The notes under the pieces: model-generated
The model's input: the letters and a program-made list of their open reading frames with translations, nothing else
What the model was told of the DNA's origin: nothing
Databases searched by the model: none
Made by a program: the position numbers and the translations under genes
Part shown: one piece after another, positions 50,519-62,731 of the stretch
How positions within the stretch are numbered: position 1 is the stretch's first letter
Layout of the letters: every line of letters begins with the position of its first letter
DNA from: Lactarius indigo
Taxonomy: Eukaryota; Basidiomycota; Agaricomycetes; Russulales; Russulaceae
Reading direction: 5' to 3'
Assembly (NCBI GenBank): GCA_025766275.1
Contig: JAFKAC010000119.1
Coordinates: 62,001 to 126,000, forward strand
Length of the DNA: 64,000 nucleotides

Positions 50519-51412
50519 TCGCGTTTTCACAGTTCACGCATTTCATAAACGACCGATCATCTTTTGTTCATTTCAGCGCCTGCGAAAGCAAAAGGTGATG
50601 ATTTCCGTCATCACACTTCCATTTCTCTTTTCGACTGATAGGAAGTGGATAGGGCCCGTAATATCTGTGGACACGTTACGTCCCACCGGCGCCACCGGTA
50701 AAGTTTTGTCATACTGTGAAATTTTGAAACTGGGCTCACACGGACCGGTCCCTGTGATGTTACAGAATTCACTTCAGACTCAGCTGGACCGCCTGGTGGG
50801 GAGGGCGTATCACGACGGTCCGAGGATGAAGTATATCCAAACGAATTAGCTGAACAATGATGGTATTGGGCGATCTTCAGAATGGTATCATCCTGGTTTT
50901 CGCTGTGGTATCTGGAGGTCGCCGGGTTTGTTTGGGAGAGGGATAGTTAACTGGGCATATACAGCGTATATATATTGTTGGGATTACGGATTGGATTACG
51001 TTTTTGTGTTTTGTGTTTGTGTCACCGTTGTGACCGACTTCGGTGGTCGCTGTATGCTAGCGGATCTCTTGTCGAACGAAAACGAAAGCTCAGCGCGGGT
51101 TGGGTCCACCAGGGACGGCCAATCGGTTACCACAAGAGGCGCGCCCGATAACCGCAGTCGTATATCACCTGCATGCCATAAGGGGCGAGGCGATGCAGCA
51201 CGTTGAGACCACGCTGAGTTGGAGCGCCGTATGCAGCATGACTGTATGTTTTTTTCTATAAAAGAGCGGAGGTCAACTTTTATTTCAAAGTCAGCGGAAA
51301 GTGTGTGAGAGTCCCCTCTTCTACCTCGCCTTGCCCCCGCTTTCTCTTGCCCCCCCCCCTGCCCCTGCCCTTCCTTTATAAGTCCTGGCCTCACTCACTC
51401 TGTGCAACAGCG
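50519..51412. other. Intergenic region before the JmjC gene
   Basis: Contains a possible extra SSK1 exon (about 50578-50641) and the promoter of the JmjC gene, with a pyrimidine-rich tract at 51315-51375 just before its start. No other gene seen. Confidence 0.5.
51256..51264 (+). promoter_or_regulatory. TATA box of the JmjC gene
   Basis: CTATAAAAG lies about 150 bp before the ATG at 51413 and is followed by a CT-rich stretch typical of fungal transcription start regions. Confidence 0.5.
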
Positions 51413-54400
51413 ATGAATGGGTCAGTCCACGACGCCCATAAGCGTACATCTATAAACGAGCTCCTCAATCCCGTCACCTCTTCTGCAATTGACCATGGGT
51501 TACCCCATCAACCACCATCCTATTCGAACGGGCATTATCCACAGAACGCAACATATACACATCCACCTATGCCCCCACCACCTCATCATAGAGCACCGAA
51601 CGGCACAGCTTACAAGCTCAACCCTGCAAGTTGGGATGGTACTGATCACGACAGGCAGAGGATAGATCACATGTCCGCCCAACGAGGTTACGCGCCGGGG
51701 GCTGTGCCGCCCCCAGGCGCGTACCCGGAATTCCATCCCCATGTTCCCCGAACTCACGAGGATGGGCTTTCCGAACCTTCCGTTTGGTCAAGCCCTCCCG
51801 CGCGCCTTGAACCCGGTTATGGCTCACCTTCATACTCTGATGAACGAACGTGTAAGTATCTCTTATGGCCGCACAGATTCCTATCAACCGTTTTTTCGCC
51901 ACCAGCGATGCCTAACGACACCTCGACTACCGCGACTTCTTCGCCTTTTCCCTCCAGACCCGAATCTGCCACGTATCACCGTCCCGATCTTGCACATGTA
52001 GCTTATTCACCGCGGCCTCCACAAGCTCCGGCAGGTGAGGAAGCGCCCATATCTTGTCTACTTTCACATCTCACTGTTTTTGCGACTTCTATTAGGCGCA
52101 TGGGCACACCATATCCGCTCTCCTGCAGGTGTCCCTACAGCGCGCGGGATTATGGAGCATCCGCCCCCACAGCACCCACACCTCCACAACCCAGCTTACT
52201 TGCCACATCCAGCTTACTACTCCCCGATACCACATCCGGGCATGGTTTATTCGTACTTTGCGCCGCATCCATATCCTCCCCCGGCTCCGTCCTCTTCGCC
52301 ACCTGACACCTCATCTCGCAAACGCGCTGCTGCTGATGAACCGCAGACTTCTAGGGGCAAGAGGAAACGGTCGAATGCGAGAGATGCTGTCGAAAGTAAG
52401 TCTAATGTGTTTGATAGTGGGTGTACAGGGCTTCATTCGTATTGCAGCGAATGGATCACGTCGTGGCTACAATGCGAACAAGCGGAGTCAAGCAGCACAG
52501 ATCGCAGCACAGAATGGTATGGGGTTCCTAGTGTATGATGTTTTCGTCTTATTCACCTTTTCTGCATAGCACAATTGCAAGCCTATACACCTGGGACAGG
52601 CTCGAATGCCAACGATAGCAGGCAATCAGGTTCAGATCGTGGGCGCTTGATATGATCCTACTATGGCCTTATCTAACCTACATCATACAGGTGCCGCGCG
52701 AACAGGTAATGAAACCTCAGCGGGGTCGGGGGGAACCGAAGGGACTGGCCCCCTGCACCCAGAGCTACAATTTGCTCGGTGTATGTCTAACCGGTACAAA
52801 ACGGAAAGCTTCCCGCGGTGTGTTTCCTGCACGCGCCGCTGGGCCGGAGACACATGTCGTTTCCAAGGGATTCGCTTTTTCCTCAAGGATGAAAAGCAGA
52901 ACATTGTCGGAGTTAGCTTTGTCGAGAATCAAAAAGCCGACTCGCCAAGCATGAAATTCCCGACGCGGTGGAACCGACCACTCGACGCTGTATTCATCAA
53001 GGAGATCAAAGTATGGATCGCCTTGGTCTCGTACGCAGTTGTGGGCGTTAATCGATCATCTATAGCTCACGGTTGCGCGTGCACTTCTTCCAACATTGAA
53101 AGAGGAACAAGAGCATCTCCGCAAACCAGAAATCATACGAAGACCGCGGGATAGCGACGTGCGTGCAACTTGCGGTGCGGCACTCCTCCCATTCCAGTCG
53201 CCATTGCGATCTGACTTTTTCAGATACGTGCATGACATCAATCTTTTCCTCATCGTGGATGTGTCGGCTCTGTGGACGCGAGGCCTGCGCGGAATGTTTC
53301 GCCAAAGTGCGCGAACTGACGCAGTACCGACCTGGCGCGAGCGACAGCGAGATTGCGGCGCTCCAAGCGAAACGCGAGTCGCATGCCCACACGAACCCAT
53401 TTTTTCTCTCCTGCACGCGTCGAAACGAGCACCAATATTCGGACTTTTCGCCCATGTCTCGATTCGATAAGACTGAGTTGGAAGGTGTCATAGAGAGCAT
53501 GGAAAAACTGCTTCAGGAGGAGGCGACCGCTTCTACTTCGGAGCCTGCTGCGGAACCATCTGTTTTGCCCTCAGATGGAGCCGCAGGAGTACGCGCCCCT
53601 GTTGCTGATAATCAGAGTACCTGCCCAGCGGTGACATCACCGTCAACTGGTGTATCCGACGTATCCGGGCCACCAGCTGTACCCGTACGTACTAAGCGTG
53701 CTAGGTGTTTCCTCATGACATGCTGACCAAAATATTCTACATACATAGGATGTCTCTCCAGTGGCTGTGGTGAAGGCGTGCGGAGGACCTCCCTCTGGTC
53801 CTGCGATGTCGTCGCCACTCCCATTGGAGATGGCACAGAATGGCACAGCATCAACAATGGAGGACCCATCAGGAATTCCGTCTCACACGACCAGTACCTA
53901 TACGACAAGCGAGCTGACAGATACAGAGTTCCGGCGAGTATGGTCACAAGGTGCGCCATTGATGGTGACAGGTTTGGGGGACAAGTTCGGTGGTCGATGG
54001 CGACCGGAGCACTTCCGTGAAAAGCACGGGTCGCAAACGTGCTCAATCGTAGAGTGTCAGACAGACGCAAGCAAACGAGTGACCCTTGGGGAGTTTTTTG
54101 GGTATTTTGGCAAGTACGAGGGTCGGACGGATGTATGGAAGTTAAAGGACTGGCCAACGAGTTCGGATTTCAAGACAGCTCTACCAGACTTGTTCGAAGA
54201 GTTCCAGAAGGGGGTACCGATGCCCAATTACAGTCGAAAGGACGGGGTGCTAAACATTGCGTCGCACTTTCCATCGAATACGGTCATGCCAGATCTTGGT
54301 AGGTGGTAAATGTGGTCATGGTGTTGTCTTGTTGACCTGTTTGATCACAGGCCCAAGGATGTACATCGCTCTGGCGACGACTGACGAAGAAGGTTCAAAG

Positions 54401-54973
54401 GGCTCGACGCGGCTTCACATGGACATGGCCGACGGGGTTAACATCATGGTACATGCCGAACCACGGGCAGATGGTTCTCCGGGTGTAGCCGCATGGGACC
54501 TGTTCCGTACAGAAGACGCAGACCGACTGCGGAGATTCCTCAAACGGCGATTCGGAGTCAACGGGCAGCACGACCCCATCTTATCGCAGCAGTACTACTT
54601 GGATGCTGCCCTACGGAAGGAGTTATTTGACGACTACGGGATCAAGAGCCATCGTGTGTACCAACGACCGGGGGATGCTTTGTTTATCCCAGCAGGGTGT
54701 GCACACCAGGTGGGTATTCGCCGTGTCCTCTGCGGAGAATAACAACCGAGGAGATTATTTTTTACTTTATAGGTTGCAAATTTAGCGGATTCGATCAAGG
54801 TTTCTGTCGACTTTGTCAGCTCGAACAATATCGCACGGTGTGAGAAGTTGACAGGTGAATTTCGGGAGCAGAATCAGAGTATGGTTTGGAAGGAGGACAG
54901 TCTACAGCTTCGTACTATGATGTGGTTTGCTTGGTTGTCGTGTACGCGGCAGGAGGAGGAGATCGAGGTTTGA
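51413..54973 (+). CDS. JmjC-domain protein, KDM3-like histone demethylase
   Basis: Likely iron- and 2-oxoglutarate-dependent H3K9 demethylase. A long His/Pro-rich disordered N-terminus (exons from 51413) is followed by a cysteine-rich part: CMSNRYKTESFPRCVSCTRRW with CRFQGIRFF, and MCRLCGREACAECFAKV, two zinc-binding modules as in KDM3/JHDM2 proteins. The JmjC part runs from about 53,900: VWSQGAPLMVTGLGDKFGGRW, TRLHMDMADGVNIMVHA (HxD iron ligands), LFIPAGCAHQVANLADSIKV (third ligand His). The iron ligands are therefore intact. The stop at 54973 follows a Glu-rich end. About nine exons; junctions around 52,400-53,250 are tentative. The next gene starts within 100 bp. Confidence 0.87.
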
Positions 54974-55057
54974 GATTCGGATCGAATAAATATGTTATGA
55001 TGACGTCATTGAGCCGATTTAATCGTGGACGGACATCTGGCGTTGCTCTTGACGGCC

Positions 55058-57589
55058 ATGCCAAAGCCGACTTTGCTGCAAACGTTACTTGGTCGACCTT
55101 CTCAGACGTATTCCTTCCCACCCGAAAGGCAATACTACTCGGCCAGAGATCTCCTCGCCCGTGCCGCCACCGCCACCCCAGAAGGCGATATTCCCTCCCC
55201 CGTTATCGACCCACCCCTCGCCTATCACCATCCCCCGTCCAATGGGGACATACCACTCCCTCGTTCTTCCTGGCCTTCCGGTCAACACCCGGTCTCTATT
55301 TTCTCTGACTCGGACGACGAGGACGACGAGGTCTTTCACACTCCTTTCTCTTCTCCACCCATCTCCATGCTCCTTAACACGCCCCTCTCTGTCGTCCCAA
55401 GTCACCCCGAGCACCCTCACTCCACAAACGACAAGTCCTCCTCTTCGTCATCTTCTGCCTCGTCCTCCTCCGGCTCCCACTCTGCCTCGTGCTCGACCTC
55501 ACCCACCTCGGACGAGCTCCACGCTGCCTTGACCGCGCTGTCAAAACGGGCCGCAGCTCCGTCACGCTCAGAACGCGTCTCTCCTGCCTCAAAGTCGTAC
55601 ACTTATACTGACGAGGATTGGGCGAAGGAAGTACGCTGGCTCACCCAACCTACCATGAATCGCCGTGCAAGCCTGAACGTCGCCCACTTGGCACCGAATC
55701 AACCCAAACCCCGTCCACGCCCGCGAACTGTCGTCGGCCGTCCTACTGCAAGCCGTCGCATGACTGCCTTGCTTGAGGAAGACGAAGACGCGATGGACGA
55801 CCTCCGTGCTTCTCCACCCCCCCGCACATTCTCCTCCGCACCCCTCACACATAGCAACCACCTCACGAGCAGCTCCCACGACATCCGTCCTGCTTCCCAA
55901 GCATCCCACGCGCGTACTTCTGTCTCTCTCGCCCCTCGTACCGTAGATCTCCCCCAGATCCCCACGGCTTTTGATCCACCCCCGGCTCCTGGCTATACAA
56001 CACTCACGTTACCCCGCGCCACATACCGCCCGCAAGATCCATGGCGAGCTCTTGCTAGCGGCCGCATTGATTTACCGCGTGATGGCCGTGCGCAGCACAC
56101 TATGGTCTCGATAGAGGTCGTCCGCGGAGCGGCGTCGGCGTCTTTTCTCCGTACCGGTTTACGTCGTCGTACTTCTGGACCGCGGCTGCCCAAGAAACAT
56201 GATCTCGCAGGCGCTCTTGCCCTCACGTCTCACAGACCGCCGCCGTCGTTCGTTCCAAATTCACATGTACTAGTTCAGGTCCATGCAGTTGGTTTGGAGG
56301 GGCTGGACAGGCAGATCGTTTCGGACAAGCTCGGGGCTAACCTAACCGTCGGGAAGGGTGCGACTGGTTTTGTCCCCGGACGCGGAATCTTGGGACGGGT
56401 CGTAGAGTGTGGACTGGAAGTCTCCAGTGACATTTTGAGAAAAGGAGAGTGGGTGATCGGCTTGCTTGATGCGAAGAAGGTCCGTCGCCACCGGGGGTTT
56501 TTTCTTTGCATTGAACATTCCGTCATACTGACGGCGACGTTCACACAGTGTGGCGCACTCTCAGAATTTGTGCTCCTCAACCGACATCATCTGCACCGTG
56601 CCCCGCAGCCTAGCGTCCCCATATCTACCACCATTCATCCTCAAAGCGCTGAGGCGCCTTTGTTCTCCCTCGAGTCTCTCGCCCTTCTTCCGCTTCTTGG
56701 GGTCCCAGCCTACCGTGCCATTCAAACCTATGCCGCGACCAAGTCTTCTTTATCGTCAAGCAGCGGCACTGCCCTAGTGCTTCGAGGCCAAGATGGTGCC
56801 GGCGGACTTGCGACGCTGATGCTACGTGCCATTGGCGTAAACGTCATTGTACAGGTTGAGCCTTCCATCGTGGGCCTTGATGCTTCTGCCACCGCCACTT
56901 CCGGACCCTTTATGCTATTTTCCCCATCTGACGACAAGGCGCTCGGAACTAGCATCCCGCGAAGGTTACAGGAGGTGTGTGCCCGCCTGCGAGCGTGGGG
57001 CGTCGAGGGCATTTGCGTTGGCGCAGCGCGAGATGTGCTTCACGGCCTCGACGTCGACGTTGACTTTGTGCTTGATACGGTCGGCGGGCGCGAGATCTGG
57101 GACGCTGCTCACACGCTTCTTGCGCGCAGCACCCCCTCACGTGGTCCCGCACAGTTCACGACCATTGTCGGCGACGCCGGCTCGGGAAAAGCAGTACCCA
57201 CCACACAGGACCACTGGCGTGCAGGCGTGCGTAGTCTCAAGCGCGCCATGACGGTCAACCGCGGTGGGAGTGTCCGACAGCAATCCCCCAGGGGCAGCCC
57301 GTCGTCCAGCTTACTGGGCACGACGCACACGGCAGCGACGGCGCGGACAGTCGGCTATGCGTGGGTGTCGTGTATAGCGGATGTCGACTTTGAGGGCGGA
57401 GACGTGCGCGACGCATTGGCCGCGTTGTTGGCTATGCCGGCGCTGCAGCACCCACCGCTGGAGGCGCTGATGGGCCTCGGAGGCGAGTATGGAGCGGGGC
57501 GTGTGCTGCCGTTTGAGCGGGCGTCAGAGGCGTTTGGAGGCGCGATGCTCGAAGGTGGTGGCACGGCCGTCATTCGCATCGTCCTGTGA
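55058..57589 (+). CDS. MDR-fold oxidoreductase-like protein with long N-terminal extension
   Basis: The frame opens at 55025, but the ATG at 55058 (MPKPTLLQTLLGRP) looks more natural, giving about 820 aa after removing one intron. Residues 1-390 are Ser/Pro/Asp-rich and disordered (SIFSDSDDEDDE, a Ser run near residue 125). The C-terminal half is related to zinc-free medium-chain dehydrogenases/quinone reductases: NSHVLVQVHAVGLEGLDRQ, GFVPGRGILGRVVECG, EWVIGLLDAKK|CGALSEFVLLN, and a nucleotide-fold-like GTALVLRGQDGAGGLATLML. The usual AxxGVG loop is altered to GQDGAGG, so cofactor binding is uncertain. The intron 56480-56548 is 69 nt, in frame and stop-free. Function unknown. Confidence 0.75.
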   Translation: MPKPTLLQTLLGRPSQTYSFPPERQYYSARDLLARAATATPEGDIPSPVIDPPLAYHHPPSNGDIPLPRSSWPSGQHPVSIFSDSDDEDDEVFHTPFSSPPISMLLNTPLSVVPSHPEHPHSTNDKSSSSSSSASSSSGSHSASCSTSPTSDELHAALTALSKRAAAPSRSERVSPASKSYTYTDEDWAKEVRWLTQPTMNRRASLNVAHLAPNQPKPRPRPRTVVGRPTASRRMTALLEEDEDAMDDLRASPPPRTFSSAPLTHSNHLTSSSHDIRPASQASHARTSVSLAPRTVDLPQIPTAFDPPPAPGYTTLTLPRATYRPQDPWRALASGRIDLPRDGRAQHTMVSIEVVRGAASASFLRTGLRRRTSGPRLPKKHDLAGALALTSHRPPPSFVPNSHVLVQVHAVGLEGLDRQIVSDKLGANLTVGKGATGFVPGRGILGRVVECGLEVSSDILRKGEWVIGLLDAKKVRRHRGFFLCIEHSVILTATFTQCGALSEFVLLNRHHLHRAPQPSVPISTTIHPQSAEAPLFSLESLALLPLLGVPAYRAIQTYAATKSSLSSSSGTALVLRGQDGAGGLATLMLRAIGVNVIVQVEPSIVGLDASATATSGPFMLFSPSDDKALGTSIPRRLQEVCARLRAWGVEGICVGAARDVLHGLDVDVDFVLDTVGGREIWDAAHTLLARSTPSRGPAQFTTIVGDAGSGKAVPTTQDHWRAGVRSLKRAMTVNRGGSVRQQSPRGSPSSSLLGTTHTAATARTVGYAWVSCIADVDFEGGDVRDALAALLAMPALQHPPLEALMGLGGEYGAGRVLPFERASEAFGGAMLEGGGTAVIRIVL

Positions 57590-58090
57590 TCATCCTTTCC
57601 TTCTTTGTGGGTTTCTCGTAATTGCCACGGCATGGACGTTATCTTTTCTTTCTTTCTTATCTCTCTGCCGCTACTTCGTCTCAACCTGGGTCGAATCATG
57701 ATCGTTTCTGCAGTAGTCGTCGGCCTTTCCCACACCCACCCCATAGACACCACTCGCCTCATCGTTCACGGCTATTTGTTTCTTTATTAAATCACGTTGT
57801 ATCCACAGACACGCAGCCTTTCCCCTTTTCTTTGACGGATATTATCATCTCCCGCTGCCCAATCACGTACAGTATCATTTTTAACTCCTCATGAGCTTCT
57901 CCCACGCCAGATGGACTCCACTTCGCGTTCATTATTTTTCCGGCTTCTGAGCCCTCGCTATTTTCGGCTATGTCTTTGTTATCGATTGGACATTTAAAGC
58001 ATAAACACGTTTGTATGTATCCAGCAGCAGCACACAAACAAACAAGTAAAGGCTCAAATAAATTACCGCTTTTTGTATCGGATAGTTTTT
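57590..58090. other. Convergent 3' region
   Basis: 500 bp between two converging genes. AT-rich after 57780, with several AATAAA-like words (AAATAAATT near 58056); nothing else seen. Confidence 0.5.
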
Positions 58091-60771
58091 TTAAAAGAAT
58101 TTACTGAAGTCGTACGCCCCCTCCTCAGAAGCAGTCGCCGCAGCCTGGCTCTTCCGCTTTTGAACTGCGGTCGGCACGTTCGCAGCAGGTTTGATGGGGC
58201 CCGTTCTTCGGGCGGTGCCCTGCGCAGTAGCAGGCGGTGCACGCGTGGGTCCGATCTTTGCTTTTTTGGAGCCGTTCTTTTTAGACGCAGGCGCCGTAGC
58301 GAGATCTGGGGTGGCCATGTTTCTCTTCTGCTTCTCATCCGCAGTGGTCACGGTGCTGGCTGCGGCTGCGGCGAAGGCTTTTGTGGGTGCTGGTGCTTGT
58401 CGCAGCGCACTGCGGCTCGTCGATGACGGTCGAGGTGGTATTAGAGTCTTGGCGGCTTCAGACGCCACCACCGCGGCAAATGCGACTTTTTTGTTCGGTC
58501 GCGCAGGATCCACGGGCCGCTTTGATGACGAAGATGGTGGTGGGAGCTTGCGTTTTCGAGCGGAGGAAGAGCGTGTGGTGGTGCTCAGCGCCTCGCCTTC
58601 TTCGCCTTCATTTCCGTCCTCCGTATTCACACGCCAAGTGTCATCTGCTTCGATGGCGTCGGGGTCGTCATCGCTACCGCCGCTGCCTTCGTCTTCATCT
58701 CCCGTGGGAGCAGACGCCTGTGGGTCCGATTCGGCACTTTCGTCCCCATCGCTGGCCTCTTCATCCAGACCAGAATCTGACGCTTGTCCTGAAGCTTCCA
58801 TTTCCCCGTCCTCATCGCTCTCGCTTTCGGCAGCAGCGGAGCCGAACCACGGTGCCTCGAAGGCGAGCGCACGCTCGTCGACCTGTCCAGAGGACAGCCT
58901 GACGATGTCGCGAGACCGGCGTAGCTCCTTGCGTGGCATGAGTCTCTCCAGCAGCGCGGCGTCGCCTGCATATATCGTGGCTAGGGTCGGGTCTCCATCC
59001 GCTACGACGCCCTCCTCCTGCCGAGGGGGCACGGCGTACCGCGGGAGCTTGCCCGTCGACCAGTCACGTAAGACAAGACGCGCCGCGCCCACGAGGTCCG
59101 GATTTCCTCCCTAGAACAAAAAAAACATCCTCAGTCTATACCGGAGGAACGCTGCAGCACTTTACTACCTACCTTTTTAACGAGCGCGTTGGCGCGCGCG
59201 ACGCCCATCAGAAAAGCGTCTACGTCGCCCTTGGCGAAGGCAGGGAGACAGTAGTGCACCATGAGGTCCTCCGTCTCGGCGCGAGAGATGATGTACGACA
59301 CCGCAGGTATAGGGTCTTTGAGATGGTCGACCCTGCCCTTGTTACGGAGAAGGACGTCCTGAGCACGGTGCTGCGCTCTATCTTCTGGTGATGCGTCTTC
59401 GGAGGGTTGCCAGGCCAGTCCCGGGGTGTCGATGAATACGACCGGCTTGCCATCGAGCTCGAGCGTCACTTCTAGCGCGTGCGGCGTGGTCGTTGGGCTT
59501 TTGTGGGTGGACGAGGATGGAGCGTAAACGTCGAGCGTAGTTCTGCGGGCGAGCGAATTGACGAATGCACTCTTTCCCGACTGCAGTGCTGGAATTGAGT
59601 CTGTGTCCACGGAGAGCGAGAGAGAGCGTACATTGGTCAGGCCTACGACTGCGACGTACAAAGAGCCATCGCCTGCCTTTTCATGGGCCCAGCGCCCTAG
59701 AAGCGTACATACCGTGTCTAGGCCCCAAGCATCATCTGAGGGCTCCTTTTCCTTCCCTTTGCCCTTCGTCGAATCATATTTGACCGTGGACGGTATAAAG
59801 GACGACGCGGCGCGGAAGGGCAGTGTCGGGTGCTCCGCACGCAAGTGCGCGACCCACGCGGCGGTCGACTCGCGAGGGCAACCGTCTATCATGAATGCAT
59901 GCGCGTAACGTAAGTCGTGCCGTGCGAGAGGAAGGGAAAGAAAAAAAAGGGGGGGGTACGCACCGATTTTGTTGAGCACGAGTAGCAACCTTCGTCCTTC
60001 CTTCAGGGAAACTTGCGCCTCCAGCGCCCTGCTGCGGTGCGCTAGCGGGTCGCGCGCGTCGAGGATCTCGATGACGACGTCTGCCTTGTCGAGGACGGCG
60101 GCGAGGTGCGGTAACTCGGGGTTCATGAGAAGCGGCGGCACGCCCTCCTCGGTGGTCGTAGCAGCGCCGTGGGCACTGCCCGCGCTCTTCTTGGACTTGG
60201 ACAGGTTGGACAGGGGGGTCTTCGCGTGACCGTCGAACGTCGCAACGCCATCAGAGCCGTCTTTGTTTTCCGCGTCCGAGTCGTCGTCGCCTCCGTGCTC
60301 TCCATTCGCTCCGAGGACCGCGTTCTTCTGTTGTGCTCGCAAAGCCTTTTTCTCCTCTTTGCGACGCAATTTTGCATCGGCAGCCTACGTTAGTTCTTTA
60401 GCATCGAAATACAGCGACAAACGAACGGGCGCACCTGTCTTCGCTCCTCTGCGATCTCTGCCAGGATCTGATCTTTGTATGGGAAATTATTTGGGATGCC
60501 CGGGTCCTTTGACTTCTCTGACAGAGGGAAGCACCGATCGTCAGGATGTAGAGTAAGACATGAACACAGGAACACGCACTTGATTTCCAAGTGACATCTT
60601 TTTTTGCTGCCTTCTTTGCCTTTTTCCTGCTCTCTGCGACCTTGCCTTTAATCTTTGCACGCTGGGCAGTTGTGCCACGCCTACTCGTCCCTAGATAATG
60701 TTAGATTAATTGGAGTTGGAATTGTACTACGCCAACGATGCTACAAACGTACTTTTGCGTATCCTGGGCAT
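58091..60771 (-). CDS. GRN1: Nucleolar GTPase, Grn1/GNL3 (nucleostemin) family
   Basis: Circularly permuted GTPase for 60S subunit assembly and export. The start was found by splicing the tiny first exon 60771-60753 (MPRIRKR) to TSRRGTTAQRAKIKGKVAE, the family's basic N-terminus. KDPGIPNNFPYKDQILAEI and a coiled-coil (RRKEEKKALRAQQKNA) follow. The G domain is permuted: NELPHLAAVLDKADVVIEILDARDP, G4 LVLNKIG, then across introns G1 GLTNSGKSAFVNSL and G3 VFIDTPGL. After this comes an RNA-binding region (GGNPDLVGAARLVLRDWSTGKLPRY in outline), a long acidic tract (ESDEDGEME, DEDEGSGGSDDD) and a Lys/Ala-rich tail ending AYDFSKFF. The acidic tail is longer than in animal nucleostemin. Confidence 0.9.
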
Positions 60772-61495
60772 TGCAGAAGAACTCGAAGAAACGTTGGGTC
60801 AGACCAACTTGTTGGCTCTCACGCATTGCGTGGTCAACTCAACTCAAAAAGCAAAACAAAATTATTTTATTCGCGGAGTAGCGACGAAATAGATACATGT
60901 CCACGGCCGAGACAATTAATCTCCCTGTTCCCACCCAAGCAGTCAGCAGAAATGCTGTGGCAACACTCCAAACGAAACCCCTCCCTCTAATCCCTGACAG
61001 CATAGAGAATGGAAATATTACCTCGTAACCCACGCGAGTCATTCCCCTACCTAATATTCCACTCGAGTCATCGCGAACTGGAGTGGCTAGAATTGCGTCA
61101 TTACTGCGTGCCCGCTTTCAGGGTTTCAGGTCCTCGCTTTCAAACTTTCAAGTATTTCAAGAGGTTGAATATTCCACGACGGCCCTCATCGATGAACGAC
61201 TGTAAAGCTTCAATCTACAAACTCTTGGGCTTGCAAAGACGACGAAACGTAGAAGGGAGGACTACAAGAAAGGAGGCGAGCATAGCAGAAAACTTGACAC
61301 TTGACACTTTGCGAACTATTGTAGTAATGACGATACGAAAGCAAACTTGGTGACGACAGGGGGTAGGGGGTTTGAACTTGGACACTGATACTCTTCGCGT
61401 TTGCATCACTTCAACCTTGACCCGCCACAACGTTCGTCCGGAAATCAAGGATGCCAACGAGGCGTCACGTAGACAAATAATGGCACAAAGTAAAT
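60772..61495. other. Upstream of GRN1 and 3' flank of TRA2
   Basis: Both neighbours are on the minus strand. No gene is supported. A plus-strand frame at 60710-60892 is an antisense shadow of the first GRN1 exon and intron. Confidence 0.5.
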
Positions 61496-62568
61496 TTACC
61501 AGCGGGAGCTGTCGGTGGGGCCGTCATAGTCCCTTGCCGGCCGAGCAGGGCTACTGCCTCGCGGTGGGCTTCTGGAATGGCTCCTGCGCCTACGATAGTC
61601 GGGTGAGTGACGACGAGGAGGTGGGCTCCTACGCCAATCGCGATCACGGTCACGACTATCACGGCCATAAGGATCACGGTCACGATCCTTATCGTAACCG
61701 CCGCCTGAGAAACCACGACCACGGTCTCGATCACGGCCGCCATCGCGATAGTCGGGACGGGAGTCACGACCATCGCGATAGTCACGGCTGTCACGACCAT
61801 AGTAGGAGTCTCGGTGTGAGGAACGGCGGTGTCCCATATATTCTCCCGGCGTTGGTGCGTGTGGCCGATCAGTGACTGAGTAGTCCACGCGAATACGTCG
61901 ACCATTGAGGTCCTACATGTCGTACGGGTCAGAGCAAGGTAAATAAATTTCATGCACAGAAATACGCACAATGCCATTCAACTCGGCGATGCACTTCGTG
62001 GCTTCCTCGACAGTGCTCATTCTTATGAAGCCAAAACCACGAGATCGATCAGACTGATAGGAGTCAGACAGGAACTTGTCTGGGCACAAAGGGTGCGGCA
62101 TACCCTCTGATCGTAAACAATGGTCACTTTTTCAACATGACCAAACCGGGTGAACTCTTCGTCGAGGTCGCGCTCAGTCGTACGGATGCTCAAGCCAAAT
62201 ACTCCAAGCACACTGCTTGGATTAGGGGCCTGCTTGAAAAAGTAAGACAACATGTTTGTGCCTGTTGACTTGATTGAAATACGTACAATAGGCGCATGAG
62301 GTGGACGCCTAGGAGGCGGCGAGCGTCTGCCGCCTCCCGAATTTCGGTAAGTTGGGCTCCGATAGCCTGCGCTGCGAGGGGGGCTGCGGGATCGAGAACG
62401 ACCACGAGGAGCGTCACGACTCTCGTTAGCGGAAGCCGGAGCCGCCGTTGTTGCGGGAGGAGCGTTGTACGCGTCCGAATACGGGTCGACGGGTGGAGCA
62501 GCTGGTTCACTGTACTGCTGGAGGTGAACATGGGCACGGGAAATAATAATATTGACTGAGCTTACCAT
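61496..62568 (-). CDS. Transformer-2-like SR splicing factor
   Basis: Splicing regulator with one RRM between two RS-type regions, the Tra2 layout. The ATG (62568-62566) is followed at once by an intron; exon 2 starts [17 protein letters not shown]. The first RS region reads [57 protein letters not shown], then [21 protein letters not shown] (RNP1 RGFGFIRM), [33 protein letters not shown], a typical Tra2 linker. The C-terminus is a long RD/RS repeat ([36 protein letters not shown]) ending DGPTDSSRW at 61496. The repeats make a near-periodic DNA pattern (TCACGGTCACGA-type words) at 61640-61800. Confidence 0.9.
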
Positions 62569-62731
62569 GGTGGGGGTCAAGTATAGAGATTCAACCCTGA
62601 CCCCAAACTGGATATGTGGCAAATCAATTTTTTAGAACTCAGACCGGAAACTTCCTTTTTGTAACTACACAGTTTTGCGATCAGCCTCACCTTGCTATCG
62701 ACGACGACAACCTCGATATTTCAACAACAAG
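62569..62731. promoter_or_regulatory. Divergent promoter TRA2-like / eL18
   Basis: 163 bp between opposite start codons. Both genes have an intron immediately after the ATG, so the promoter region is flanked by two introns. No clear TATA box. Confidence 0.6.

Noticed and set aside
60710..60892. Plus-strand frame beginning LELYYANDATNVLLRILG
   Set aside because: It has no ATG and lies antisense to the first exon and intron of the Grn1-type GTPase.
61640..61800. Regular TCACGGTCACGA-type DNA pattern as a satellite
   Set aside because: It is explained by the RD/RS repeat codons of the Tra2-like gene on the minus strand.
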